Source of the DNA: Halothermothrix sp.
GTDB taxonomy: Bacteria > Bacillota > Halanaerobiia > DY22613
Assembly (NCBI GenBank): GCA_016841825.1
Contig: JAENYK010000001.1
Location: 124,001 to 188,000 of the forward strand
Length of the DNA: 64,000 nt
Direction: 5' to 3'
Part shown: piece by piece, positions 44,053 through 53,104 of the stretch
Numbering within the stretch: the stretch's first letter is position 1
Layout of the letters: each line of letters opens with the position of its first letter
Translations under genes and position numbers: made by a program
The notes under the pieces: generated by a model
The model's database searches: none
The model's input: only the letters and a program-made list of their open reading frames with translations
What the model was told of the DNA's origin: nothing

Positions 44053-47000
44053 CTTTTGACCTCATTTCATTCAGGATGGCCAGACTACCTTCAATATCCA
44101 GATCTCCGGATTCCAGACCATCTAATAGTTTTTCCAATTCAACCTCCTGATCCTCTATCTCTTCAGAAATTTGGTCCTGAATAACACCTATTTTTTGATT
44201 AATATACTCTGATAGTTGAGCAATAGTTGGATAGGCGAAGATGTCAGAGATATCTACAATCCCGGGGAATTCCTGCTCCAACTCCTTTAATAACTGAGTT
44301 GCCAGAATCGAATCTCCTCCAAGGTCATAAAAATTGTCATAAATATCGATCTCTTCTATCTCCAGAACCTGAGCAAAGATCTGTCCAAGTCTGGTCTCAG
44401 TCTGATTAAACTCCTGATCATATTTTCCTCTAATTTGAACATTAGTCCGCTGTCTGGGTAGATCGGTCAGCGAATTAACCTTTTTGGCCTGTCTCTCAAC
44501 AATATCTCTAAGTTCTGTCGATAATCTAATCGGAATCTGATCAATTCGCCCACCGATTAACTGATAGTTTAATTCTACGGGAATCACCCTGGATAATCGG
44601 GAGTTCAGAATCTCACCAAACATATCCAGTCCTTTGGCGGTAGTAATAGTTTTGAAGATGCCATCTTCTGTCACTCCATAGTCAGCCGCCATACCTACCT
44701 CTTTCCAGGCTGGCCAATTTATTGCTACAGCCCTTCTCTGCTGACGGTTCAGATAAGATGCATAAGCATCCAGATATGAATTAGCTGCTGTATAATCTCC
44801 CTGTCCAGGTCCACCGAAGAGGGCAGTCTGCGAAGAGAACAACACAAAGAAGTCTAACTCGTCTTCTTTGGTCAGTTCTCCCAATAACCAGGTTCCCTCA
44901 ACCTTTGGTCGGACAACCTGATCAAAAACAGCTTTATCTTTTAAGAAGATGAATCCATCACCTGCTACTCCCGCAGCATGGATAATTCCATTCAACTTAC
45001 CATATTTGGCTCGTAATTCATCCAATACTTCTGTTAGTCTATCAGGCACAGCAATATCTACACCATAACAGCTAATCTCAGCACCTAACTCCTCCAATCG
45101 TCTAAGAGCCTGGAGTTTATTGACCAACTTCTCATCCTGGTTCTCAGCGATTAATCGATCCCATTCGGAAACCGCTGGTAATGATCTCCGATTAAGCAAA
45201 GCTAACTTTAAAGATCCTTTTCCAGATTTTTTCGAAAGTAAATACTGGCTAATCTCTAGACCAAGTCCACCAGTACCACCAGTAATCACATAAACACCCT
45301 GATCTCTAATCTGCAGGTCTGGCCCCTCCAGGTTCTCTCGATTAATTGGCTTAAACTCCTCACCAAACCGCTGTCCATCGCGATAACCAGTCAAATATGG
45401 TCGTCCATTCGCCAAAAGTTCAGCCATAATCTGTGATGGGGTAGTCTGTAAATCTATGTCCAGAGCAGAACAGTTGACATTAGACAATTCCTGGTCGACC
45501 ACTTTCCCCAGGCCAACCAGACTGGCATTATGGGGATTAATCACCTTCTCCAGACCAGTAATCTGATATACATTCTCCGTAACTAATAAAAGATCTAACT
45601 GATTCTTTACTTTAGTCTCAACAATAGCTTTACTAAGATAGAATAGACTATCTACGCCCCGAGCTTTCAACTCCTGCAATCGCTGATAACTAGTCACCTC
45701 TGAATCCGCTACCATACTGAACAGATGAACGATCTTCTGTAATCCATCATTCGTATCAGTCAAAAGCTGTCGATAATCTTCCGCTTTCCCAGATATAGAA
45801 TATCTACTCTCAGTTAATCGTTGATACTCATCAGCTAATTCTACTTCAATAACTTCCGAATACTGAACCTGGAGAGTTTGCACGATCTCCTGCGAAAGTT
45901 TAGTTTCTCCCGTAAAGACCAATACCTTACCTTCAGACTCGGGTTCTGTTATCTGAACAGCATTTTCTATCTTAGCCCAACCTATCTGATAATAGCTGTT
46001 CCCCTTACCAGCCAATTCTTTAAATTTGCGTTGAGCATGATGAACTTTTTTGATCACATAATCTACTATTTCCAGAATCAGTTCTCCATCTTCAGTAAAG
46101 ATAGTGATACTAAATGTCGCTGTCTCCTGTTGATTAGTTTGCAGCTCACCCAATTTCTCTTTCTTTTCCAAATGTATATAGATCCGTTGGGGCATCTGTC
46201 GATAAATTCTTATTTTTTTATAAGTAAATGGAAGATACAATCCTGTACCGAATATTCTGATTCCTAAATTTACTGCATTGTCTAAAAGAGCAGGATGTAA
46301 ACCAAACTCTGCCAGATCATCGGTAATCTCGTCCGGCAAACTCATCTCCACCAATACTTCCTGCTCTCCCAGAAAACCTTCCCGATTAACCTGCCAATGT
46401 GGTCCAAACTCGAAAGGCCCTGTATTAGCCCGAACAGTCTGACCATCAGCTGCCGGGGAGACAGGAATTCGTTCAGTACATCTCTCTTTGAGTTCATTTA
46501 GATCGCAGTCGGGAATTATTGGTTCAACCAATTTTATCTTCCCTGTAGCATGGTGTACCCAACCGTCCATAGTCTTACTGGCAATCAAAAATTCTTTACA
46601 TCCATCCCCTGAATCCTCTTTTGTCAGAATCGTATGTACTTCTCTCTCTTCGCCTTCATTGACCACCATAGGTGTCAAAAAAATTACATCATCTAGTTCA
46701 ATCACACTATTCGTATAATTCTGAGTAATAGCCGCCCTGGCCATCTCCAGATAAGTAGTACCGGGAACTACATAATTCCCCATTACTTTATGATCTTTCA
46801 GAACCCATTTGCCTTCTACAGTGAATTCAGTAGTATAGACCTCCTGTAAAGCTGAGTCAGCCAGACATCTATCCAGCAGAGGATGATTGATCTCTTTTTG
46901 GACTATCTTTACTTCCGCTCTGGCCTCTGGTTTTACCTCTAACCAGTGTCTAGCCCGTTCAAGCGGATATACAGGGAGATTGATTCTCTGCAGTGTTGAC

Positions 47001-48895
47001 CCACTATACAGTTTGTCCCAATGTACATCTGCTCCCTGTGTATAGAGTAGAGCCAGATTTTTCAATCCATTAAACAGATCCGTAGTATTCGTCAACAATT
47101 CCTGAATTTGTAATCCGGCCTGTCTGCTTAACTGACCTTTTTCAGTATCAGTCAGCTCATTAACTTCTCGCACCTGTTTACTGGAAGTGACAATTCTGTG
47201 TTCCCCATAAAAGATGCCCGGATCATTAAGCTCACCGAACTTCACTTCACTCGACCGTCTCAACTTATCCTTTAAATCAACCAGATCAGTAACCAATAGA
47301 GCCAGACGATACGTAAAATGTCCTCGTCCCGTACTGGCAGTATAACAAATATTGAGCAAATCCAGATCCTTATAGATTAAGAGATAATTCTGATAATCAT
47401 TCACCAGATTCTGTAATACTTCCTCGCTTTTGGCTGAGAGCACCAGTAACTGCGGTTTTTCCTCCTCAGAAGATTGGTTAGTCATTACAGGAGCTTCCTC
47501 CAGAACCAGATGACAGTTAGTGCCGCTAAATCCAAAACAACTTATACCAGCTCGACGTGGAGTATCACTTCTCTTCCAGGAAGTGGTTCGGTCATGCAGA
47601 TACAACGGTGAATGAACAAAGTTGATAAAAGGGTTAGGATCGTCAAAATTAATTGATGCCGGGAGAAGTTCATGTCTAAGAGCCAGAATTATCTTCAGCA
47701 CTGAAGCCATCCCCGAAGCTCCAACCAAATGTCCAATACTTGTCTTCACTGAACCGATCCCACAGAACTGTTCTCTATCGGTGTATTTTCGAAAAGCATT
47801 GGTCAATCCTTTAATCTCGATAGGATCACCCAGAACTGTTCCGGTTCCATGTGCTTCCACATAGGAGATAGTTTCAGGGTTAATCTTCCCTTCTTTCCAG
47901 ACATTAAGAATTATCTCTTCCTGGGCGACTGCATTCGGAGCTGTAATTCCATTGGAAGCTCCATCATTATTCGCACCACTGGCTTTAATTATCGCATAGA
48001 TTGGATCTCCATCTGCTCTAGCCTGTTTGCCGGGTTTGAGCATCACAGCGCCAACCCCTTCGCCCCAGACCGTACCATTAGCGTTTTTATCAAAGGTTCT
48101 GACCATAGCATCTTGTGATTCCACCATTGCCATACCAGTGTTTTTCATTGGTAATAAGTTCAGGGCTATTCCTCCGGCTATAGCCTGGTCACATTCCCGA
48201 TTTTTAATCGCCTGAATTGCCAGATGAATCGCCATTAACCCTGAAGAACAGGCAGTGTCAACTACTATGCTGGGGCCGCGCAAATCAAAAATATAGGAAA
48301 GACGACTGGCCAGAATTCCGGTCCATTTACCAGTCAATTTTAAACCATCATCCTCATCATCCATCTTCTCATAGATGGACTCTGCAGTATGATCTCTTCC
48401 TACATAAACCCCTGTCTTGCTTCCAACTATCTTCTCTCCACCATAACCAGCATCTTCGATCGCCTGCCAGGCAGTTTCCAAAAATATTCGTTGAACAGGG
48501 TCCATCTTTCTGGCTTCCCGGGGAGAGATGCGAAAATAACCCGCATCAAAGGTATCAACCTCTGACAGAAAACCTCCCTGGCGAAACATTTCTGTCAGTT
48601 GTAGATCAGCAACCGGGCTTCCCAAATTCTGCAGATATTTTTGCAGAAAAGAATTGACCGTCCTTTGTCTCGAAAGTGGGAATCTGGCGATACAGTTAGC
48701 TTCATTAAGTAAATTCTGCCAGTATTGATCAATATTATCCGCTCCCGGAAACCTACCAGCAATCCCAATAACTGCAATATCATCATCGAGTTTATTAGTC
48801 CTATTCTGTAATTCTTTTAGCAATTTTTTTGCTTCCTCTTTCGTTAAGTTACGTCTGGCAACCTGTTCATATATATAGCGACTTAAATTGTCCAT
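44042..48895 (-). CDS. Trans-AT type I PKS module: KS-DH-KR-ACP
   Basis: 1617 residues. The N-terminal docking helices (1-35) resemble those of the downstream synthase. KS lies at about 38-470 with C216 (TACSSG), H349 (EAHGTGT) and H389. DH lies at about 668-955 with HKVMGNYVVP (H702) and D872 in HPALLD. A KR structural half is at about 965-1185 and the catalytic KR at about 1197-1410 (ITGGTGGLG; FSSQTALFGGPGQGDY). ACP follows at about 1495-1570 (S1529 in LGGDS). The acidic helical C-terminus (about 1580-1617) is a likely docking partner for the next protein. There is no AT, loading domain or enoylreductase, so one extension with reduction and dehydration is predicted and the starter must arrive from another source. 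AGGAGG precedes the ATG. Confidence 0.95.
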   Translation of the reverse strand: MDNLSRYIYEQVARRNLTKEEAKKLLKELQNRTNKLDDDIAVIGIAGRFPGADNIDQYWQNLLNEANCIARFPLSRQRTVNSFLQKYLQNLGSPVADLQLTEMFRQGGFLSEVDTFDAGYFRISPREARKMDPVQRIFLETAWQAIEDAGYGGEKIVGSKTGVYVGRDHTAESIYEKMDDEDDGLKLTGKWTGILASRLSYIFDLRGPSIVVDTACSSGLMAIHLAIQAIKNRECDQAIAGGIALNLLPMKNTGMAMVESQDAMVRTFDKNANGTVWGEGVGAVMLKPGKQARADGDPIYAIIKASGANNDGASNGITAPNAVAQEEIILNVWKEGKINPETISYVEAHGTGTVLGDPIEIKGLTNAFRKYTDREQFCGIGSVKTSIGHLVGASGMASVLKIILALRHELLPASINFDDPNPFINFVHSPLYLHDRTTSWKRSDTPRRAGISCFGFSGTNCHLVLEEAPVMTNQSSEEEKPQLLVLSAKSEEVLQNLVNDYQNYLLIYKDLDLLNICYTASTGRGHFTYRLALLVTDLVDLKDKLRRSSEVKFGELNDPGIFYGEHRIVTSSKQVREVNELTDTEKGQLSRQAGLQIQELLTNTTDLFNGLKNLALLYTQGADVHWDKLYSGSTLQRINLPVYPLERARHWLEVKPEARAEVKIVQKEINHPLLDRCLADSALQEVYTTEFTVEGKWVLKDHKVMGNYVVPGTTYLEMARAAITQNYTNSVIELDDVIFLTPMVVNEGEEREVHTILTKEDSGDGCKEFLIASKTMDGWVHHATGKIKLVEPIIPDCDLNELKERCTERIPVSPAADGQTVRANTGPFEFGPHWQVNREGFLGEQEVLVEMSLPDEITDDLAEFGLHPALLDNAVNLGIRIFGTGLYLPFTYKKIRIYRQMPQRIYIHLEKKEKLGELQTNQQETATFSITIFTEDGELILEIVDYVIKKVHHAQRKFKELAGKGNSYYQIGWAKIENAVQITEPESEGKVLVFTGETKLSQEIVQTLQVQYSEVIEVELADEYQRLTESRYSISGKAEDYRQLLTDTNDGLQKIVHLFSMVADSEVTSYQRLQELKARGVDSLFYLSKAIVETKVKNQLDLLLVTENVYQITGLEKVINPHNASLVGLGKVVDQELSNVNCSALDIDLQTTPSQIMAELLANGRPYLTGYRDGQRFGEEFKPINRENLEGPDLQIRDQGVYVITGGTGGLGLEISQYLLSKKSGKGSLKLALLNRRSLPAVSEWDRLIAENQDEKLVNKLQALRRLEELGAEISCYGVDIAVPDRLTEVLDELRAKYGKLNGIIHAAGVAGDGFIFLKDKAVFDQVVRPKVEGTWLLGELTKEDELDFFVLFSSQTALFGGPGQGDYTAANSYLDAYASYLNRQQRRAVAINWPAWKEVGMAADYGVTEDGIFKTITTAKGLDMFGEILNSRLSRVIPVELNYQLIGGRIDQIPIRLSTELRDIVERQAKKVNSLTDLPRQRTNVQIRGKYDQEFNQTETRLGQIFAQVLEIEEIDIYDNFYDLGGDSILATQLLKELEQEFPGIVDISDIFAYPTIAQLSEYINQKIGVIQDQISEEIEDQEVELEKLLDGLESGDLDIEGSLAILNEMRSKDDE

Positions 48896-48965
48896 TTAAA
48901 TCCTCCTCTTTTAGAAAATATATCTCCTAATCTGTACTTTTAGTACGTTCATTGAAAGACTAGAA

Positions 48966-49050
48966 AAGGGTATCCCGAAGAGCTTGTCTTCTGGCAAGTC
49001 TTAGCTGTTTTGCTAAGACTACACTCCTGCAACCCTCCTGGTATACCCTT
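48966..49050 (-). other. Structured element between the acyltransferase and PKS genes
   Basis: The outer arms AAGGGTAT (48966-48973) and ATACCCTT (49043-49050) enclose a perfect 9-bp hairpin (48997-49005 with 49012-49020) and a smaller CTTG/CAAG stem. There is no T-tract, so this is not a simple terminator. It may be an mRNA processing or stability element or an unrecognised regulatory RNA. Confidence 0.55.
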
Positions 49051-49062
49051 ATCAAACAACTC

Positions 49063-50310
49063 TTAAGCACTGGGGAGCAAATCATTGAATAACTTCTGGG
49101 TTCCGGTCATATCCAATATCTCATTTAACCTTTCCAACTGTTCCTGGATTGGAACTTTTTTGGTTGTCATAATAGTTTTCAATAATTCCAGTGTTTTTCT
49201 AACCTCATCATCTGTCGCCTCTCTGGTTTCTTCATCTAATTGGTTACGCAACTCCTGAATCTCTTTATATGGAAGTACCACACCTTTTTGATATTCATCA
49301 TTATCCCAATTTTGATTACGGGTAGCTACCGCAGCTGCCATAGATTTGCTAACCACCCGATTCAAATCAGGTTTAATATCTAATCCTTCTTTGACTGAGT
49401 TGACCTGGTCTCTAGTGTCCAAATTCAACACTTCCAGCTCAGGAAAACTCCTCTTTAATAGATTTTTCAATACTGTTCCGGGGCCAAGTTCAACAACTTT
49501 GTTAATACCCTGTTTTGCTAAATATTCCATAGTTTCCTGCCATCTTACAGGTTTAACAATCTGTTCAGTCAGATTAATTACCAATCTGTCACCAAACCTG
49601 TAAGGCAATGCTGAGACATTAGAGATTACTGGCCATTTAATAGTTCCAAAATCGATTTCTTTTAAGAGTCCTTTCATCCTCTCAGCAGCGGGACGCATTA
49701 AAGGACTATGAAAAGGTGCACTAACCTGTAATAACTTAATCAACGCACCCATACTTTCCAATTTCTCCCCGGCCTGTTTAACAGCGGCTTCATCTCCTGA
49801 GATAACGACCTGTTGTGGAGAGTTATAATTAGCCGCTACTACTATTCCATCCTGAGTCGAAATTTCTTCACAAACCTGATCGACCACATAAGGTTCAACC
49901 TTCATAACTGCCATCATAGCTCCCTTACCAACCGGGACAGCTTCTTGCATAAACTTACCTCTTTGATGTACCAGTCTTACTGCATCAGAAAAGTCAATCG
50001 CTCCTGTACAGACTAGTGCCGAATATTCACCTAAGCTATGACCCGCTACATATTCGGGAACTATATCTACCTCCTGGATTAACACCCGAAATGCAGCTAC
50101 ACTATGAGTTAGAATAGCTGGTTGGGTGTTTTCAGTCCTGGTTAGTTCTGCTAAGTCACCCTCAAAACATAGCTTCATCAAATCATAGCCTAATGCGTTG
50201 TTAGCTTCTTCAAAGGTCTCACGAGCAATGGGATATTCTTCACACAAATCTTTGCCCATTCCTACATATTGAGCACCTTGTCCCGGAAACAAAAATGCAA
50301 TACCTTTCAT
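49063..50310 (-). CDS. Discrete malonyl-CoA:ACP acyltransferase for the trans-AT PKS
   Basis: A 415-residue protein whose first ~290 residues form a FabD-type acyltransferase: FPGQGAQYVGMGKDL, the nucleophile motif GHSLGEYSAL, QVSAPFHSPLM with the catalytic His, and VVELGPGTVLKNLLK. The remaining ~110 residues are a helical, charged extension not found in FabD, possibly for docking to the synthases. It would load malonyl units on the AT-less modules encoded immediately downstream. GHSLGE and APFHSP match malonyl specificity. It is the first gene of the biosynthetic operon; AGAGG precedes the ATG. Confidence 0.94.
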   Translation of the reverse strand: MKGIAFLFPGQGAQYVGMGKDLCEEYPIARETFEEANNALGYDLMKLCFEGDLAELTRTENTQPAILTHSVAAFRVLIQEVDIVPEYVAGHSLGEYSALVCTGAIDFSDAVRLVHQRGKFMQEAVPVGKGAMMAVMKVEPYVVDQVCEEISTQDGIVVAANYNSPQQVVISGDEAAVKQAGEKLESMGALIKLLQVSAPFHSPLMRPAAERMKGLLKEIDFGTIKWPVISNVSALPYRFGDRLVINLTEQIVKPVRWQETMEYLAKQGINKVVELGPGTVLKNLLKRSFPELEVLNLDTRDQVNSVKEGLDIKPDLNRVVSKSMAAAVATRNQNWDNDEYQKGVVLPYKEIQELRNQLDEETREATDDEVRKTLELLKTIMTTKKVPIQEQLERLNEILDMTGTQKLFNDLLPSA

Positions 50311-50618
50311 TTTACCTCTTCCCCCTTTTAGATACTAATATCTGATGCTTGATATTATAAGATTTACCGCGGTTTAACGCGAATAAAATATGTACGCAAG
50401 AAAATATAAGTTTAGAGCCAAATATCCATTGGGTTGATTACATAAATTTTACATGATACCGAATAAAGTAGTATTTATCTATTCCTTTCTCTTAATACCA
50501 ACAAAAGGTTGTTTTTAAAATAATTCGCCATAGGTTTTATCTTTTCCTTCCTAACTTTATCTTATTTTCTGCTATAATTGTAACTATATTTCTGACAATT
50601 ACTATTAATAGTTCCAGT
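50311..50618. other. Upstream region of the PKS-NRPS operon
   Basis: No gene. The region should hold the operon promoter. A TATAAT-like box is visible at about 50354-50360 without a good -35, together with an 8-bp palindrome ACCGCGGT (about 50367-50374) that could bind a regulator. No regulator gene is adjacent. Confidence 0.4.
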
Positions 50619-50646
50619 AAAAAAACGACACCTTTAAAGTGTCGTT
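50619..50646 (-). terminator. Terminator of the ATPase/TOPRIM-like cassette
   Basis: An eight-bp perfect stem (50624-50631 with 50639-50646) followed on the minus strand by a T-tract, about 30 bases past the second cassette gene. Confidence 0.85.
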
Positions 50647-50678
50647 AACCTAATTTTGTTGTTACTACAGCATTAATT

Positions 50679-51368
50679 TTAGAGATTTTTAGGATTACTA
50701 AAGTACAGATGAAAGTTAGAATATCGCTGTAATGAATGCGTATCCAACTTTATAAATTCCCATGTCTCCTGATAATTTCCACTAACAGCATACTGAGCAT
50801 TGTTTATAAAATTAATAAATTTTTTTGGCTGAGTACTGTATTTATTTTCAAACTGAGTGGCATATTCTGTTTTTTCCTTTCGTGATAAATTAGCCTTATC
50901 ATGTAATACATGATCCATATTGCATGACAAAAAATAAGCACTATAGGGAATAATCCTGCAAACTTTATTCAAAGTGATAAGACGATTCAAAATTTGGGAT
51001 TTTCGCCGGTTCCTTTTTTGAATGTCTTCAGTTTTGTTAGATAATATATTAATATCAGTATAGAATGATTTTTCATACTCTGCTTGCATAATCCTATCAT
51101 CTGGAATAAAAGCGCCATCTGTATCAATTAAATGGACTACCTCTAAAAAATCACTTGGTTTAAAAATTCTCCCCCTAAATTGATTGACTACTTCGCCAAT
51201 TTTAGCAGCAATATTTGAGGAATTATTACCAAATTTAGACGTAAGATCACCATTTGTTAATTGAAATTGAATCAATTGATTACTTAATAACTGATCTAAT
51301 ATATAACCAAGGCAGATTTGTTCCGTTATCCCTTCTACAATAAACAATATTATTTTTTTAGTTCTCAA
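50679..51368 (-). CDS. TOPRIM/RloB-like protein, second gene of a putative defence pair
   Basis: A protein of 229 residues if initiated at the TTG at 51368 (MRTKKIILFIVEGITEQ). I chose this start because AGGTGA lies six bases upstream and it overlaps the ATPase gene by only 11 bases; a longer frame would overlap by over 140 bases. The N-terminal VEGITEQ is like the Glu-containing first motif of TOPRIM-type nucleases, and VVHLIDTDGAFIP in the middle supplies the D-x-D motif. The pairing of an ABC/AAA15-type ATPase with a small TOPRIM or RloB-like partner is typical of abortive-infection cassettes such as AbiL or RloAB. The family assignment is from motif and context, not from alignment. Confidence 0.65.
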   Translation of the reverse strand: MRTKKIILFIVEGITEQICLGYILDQLLSNQLIQFQLTNGDLTSKFGNNSSNIAAKIGEVVNQFRGRIFKPSDFLEVVHLIDTDGAFIPDDRIMQAEYEKSFYTDINILSNKTEDIQKRNRRKSQILNRLITLNKVCRIIPYSAYFLSCNMDHVLHDKANLSRKEKTEYATQFENKYSTQPKKFINFINNAQYAVSGNYQETWEFIKLDTHSLQRYSNFHLYFSNPKNL

Positions 51369-52773
51369 ATGGGTCACCTGCCATTCGAAATGCTCTGGCA
51401 ATAGCAAAACTATTGGTAGGTTCATATATACATTCTTTTTGCCCCCCCAGGACAATATCATGATAATAAAAATCTCGTAAATTATTATTGGTCTTAACAC
51501 TAGTCAAACGGATATATCGGTTTTTAGGGTTTGCAGTTGTGAAAATAATAGACCTTTTTTGCAGAGTTTCTAACGGTCTCAAATTATGTGAGGTAAAAAT
51601 TAGTTGCCCCTTACCTGATTCTTCTATGATTTTCAATATTTCTCCTAACAGATATTCAAAAATTCCTGAATCTAACTCATCAATTGCCAGAGTCATGGAA
51701 GGATTATTATACATAGCAATAAGCATATGTAAAACCGAAATTATTTTCTTAATGCCTTCAGACTCATATTTTAAGGGAACTTTCACATTATTTTTAATTG
51801 AAACTAATTCCACGGTTTTACCAATTTTGCCATCTGGTAAAAGTTGTTTTCCCAAATCAACTAATTCAATAAAAAGTTCCGGAACTATTTGACTTAAAAC
51901 GGTATTCATAGTTTCTATTACCGATTTGAGAATATCGAAAATATCTTCAGGTATTACAGAAGAGCTATTTAGCTTAATAGGAATGCTCCCCATTGACAGA
52001 GTGTCTTCTCCCATAAGTTTAAAGGTAAATGGTAGTGCAATATTTGCATTAATAAGTGCAGTATTACGATTGTCGATAATATAGAGATTATATTTTCCAT
52101 AGGAAACAAGTGCTTTAATTATATCGCTAAACTCTTCATTAGAGCTATTTTTTATTATCTGCTTATATGTATCTTTTAAAAAAATAAACGATGTTGATTG
52201 TTTTATTGCAAGTTTTTTAGCTACTCGTAAATCATCAATAACATCTTGCTTTTGCTGGGTAATTTCTTTAAATCTAATTTTTGGACTAAAAACTTCTTCA
52301 TTATTTTCACCTGCATAATAATTGATTATTGATTTACGTCTAGTCCAATTGCCGTTTTCCAACATAGAATAACTTAAATTTTCCCGGGAAACAACTACTT
52401 GATTTCGCTCCTGATCCTCTTCGTCGGCGTCCAGTAAATCTCTCTTTTGTATAGTAAATTCATATGTTGCTATATAACATGATTTGCTATTTTTTATATT
52501 AAACTCAAAAGCAAAATGAGAGTTATCTTTCCCTTGCGTAATATAGTTTATAACATCTTCGGGCAAACTCTCCCCAGATAATAAAGATTCCAAAATAGAG
52601 AGACCTGAAATAAAAGAAGTTTTACCTGAACCATTTTGACCATATATCCCCAAAATATTGCTATTCTCGAAATTATCTTGTTCATTATTAGATATTAAGT
52701 CAAATGCACCGTATTCCACATTTTTAAAATTGCTAAGTTCAACCTTTTGGATTCGAACAATAAATTCCTTCAT
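51358..52773 (-). CDS. AAA15/ABC-type ATPase, first gene of a putative defence pair
   Basis: A 471-residue SMC/RecF-like ATPase. Walker A is GIYGQNGSGKTS (about residues 42-53), Walker B is LAIDELDSGIFE, and the H-loop-like IFTSHNLRPLE follows. An insertion of coiled-coil and mixed character lies between. RloA/AbiLi and related defence ATPases have this size and layout. I start at the ATG at 52773, which has AGGAGGT seven bases upstream; a GTG three codons earlier lies on the SD itself. It overlaps the partner gene. The pair is AT-rich, has its own terminator and is flanked by unrelated operons, suggesting an acquired accessory cassette. Confidence 0.82.
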   Translation of the reverse strand: MKEFIVRIQKVELSNFKNVEYGAFDLISNNEQDNFENSNILGIYGQNGSGKTSFISGLSILESLLSGESLPEDVINYITQGKDNSHFAFEFNIKNSKSCYIATYEFTIQKRDLLDADEEDQERNQVVVSRENLSYSMLENGNWTRRKSIINYYAGENNEEVFSPKIRFKEITQQKQDVIDDLRVAKKLAIKQSTSFIFLKDTYKQIIKNSSNEEFSDIIKALVSYGKYNLYIIDNRNTALINANIALPFTFKLMGEDTLSMGSIPIKLNSSSVIPEDIFDILKSVIETMNTVLSQIVPELFIELVDLGKQLLPDGKIGKTVELVSIKNNVKVPLKYESEGIKKIISVLHMLIAMYNNPSMTLAIDELDSGIFEYLLGEILKIIEESGKGQLIFTSHNLRPLETLQKRSIIFTTANPKNRYIRLTSVKTNNNLRDFYYHDIVLGGQKECIYEPTNSFAIARAFRMAGDPFEN

Positions 52774-53041
52774 ATTACCCACCTCCTGCTAATAGTATAT
52801 CACATTTAACATAAAAAATACAATATTAAAAGCATTATTGATACAAAATGTTTCGAAATTTAAATTATTCAGTGAGAATTTCAACTTTTTATTTTCACTA
52901 ATTCATTTAATAATGAGCAAATACATTAAGAAACCTTATTTTGCTTCTTGATCGATAGAAAGCGAGACAATTCATTTTTGTAATACCCGGGTTAGTTTTT
53001 TGCATGCTTAAAAGCTATATATACATATCAGTAAAATAGAA
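52774..53041. other. AT-rich intergenic region upstream of the defence-like pair
   Basis: No open frame with a ribosome-binding site. It presumably carries the cassette promoter. No attachment site, inverted repeat or tRNA was seen. Confidence 0.5.
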
Positions 53042-53075
53042 AGAGCTATGCCCAATCTTACTGGCATAGCTCTTT
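53042..53075 (-). terminator. Terminator of the DUF2089-DUF4097 operon
   Basis: A perfect 12-bp stem (53042-53053 with 53064-53075, ten-base loop) with T-rich tracts on both sides; it could work in both directions. Confidence 0.9.
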
Positions 53076-53104
53076 TGGCTTAATCTAAATCTTTTTTATC
53101 TTAC

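Noticed and set aside
50679-51500. Longer 273-residue version of the second defence gene
   Set aside because: It would overlap the ATPase gene by 143 bases; the TTG at 51368 with AGGTGA upstream gives a normal coupled overlap.
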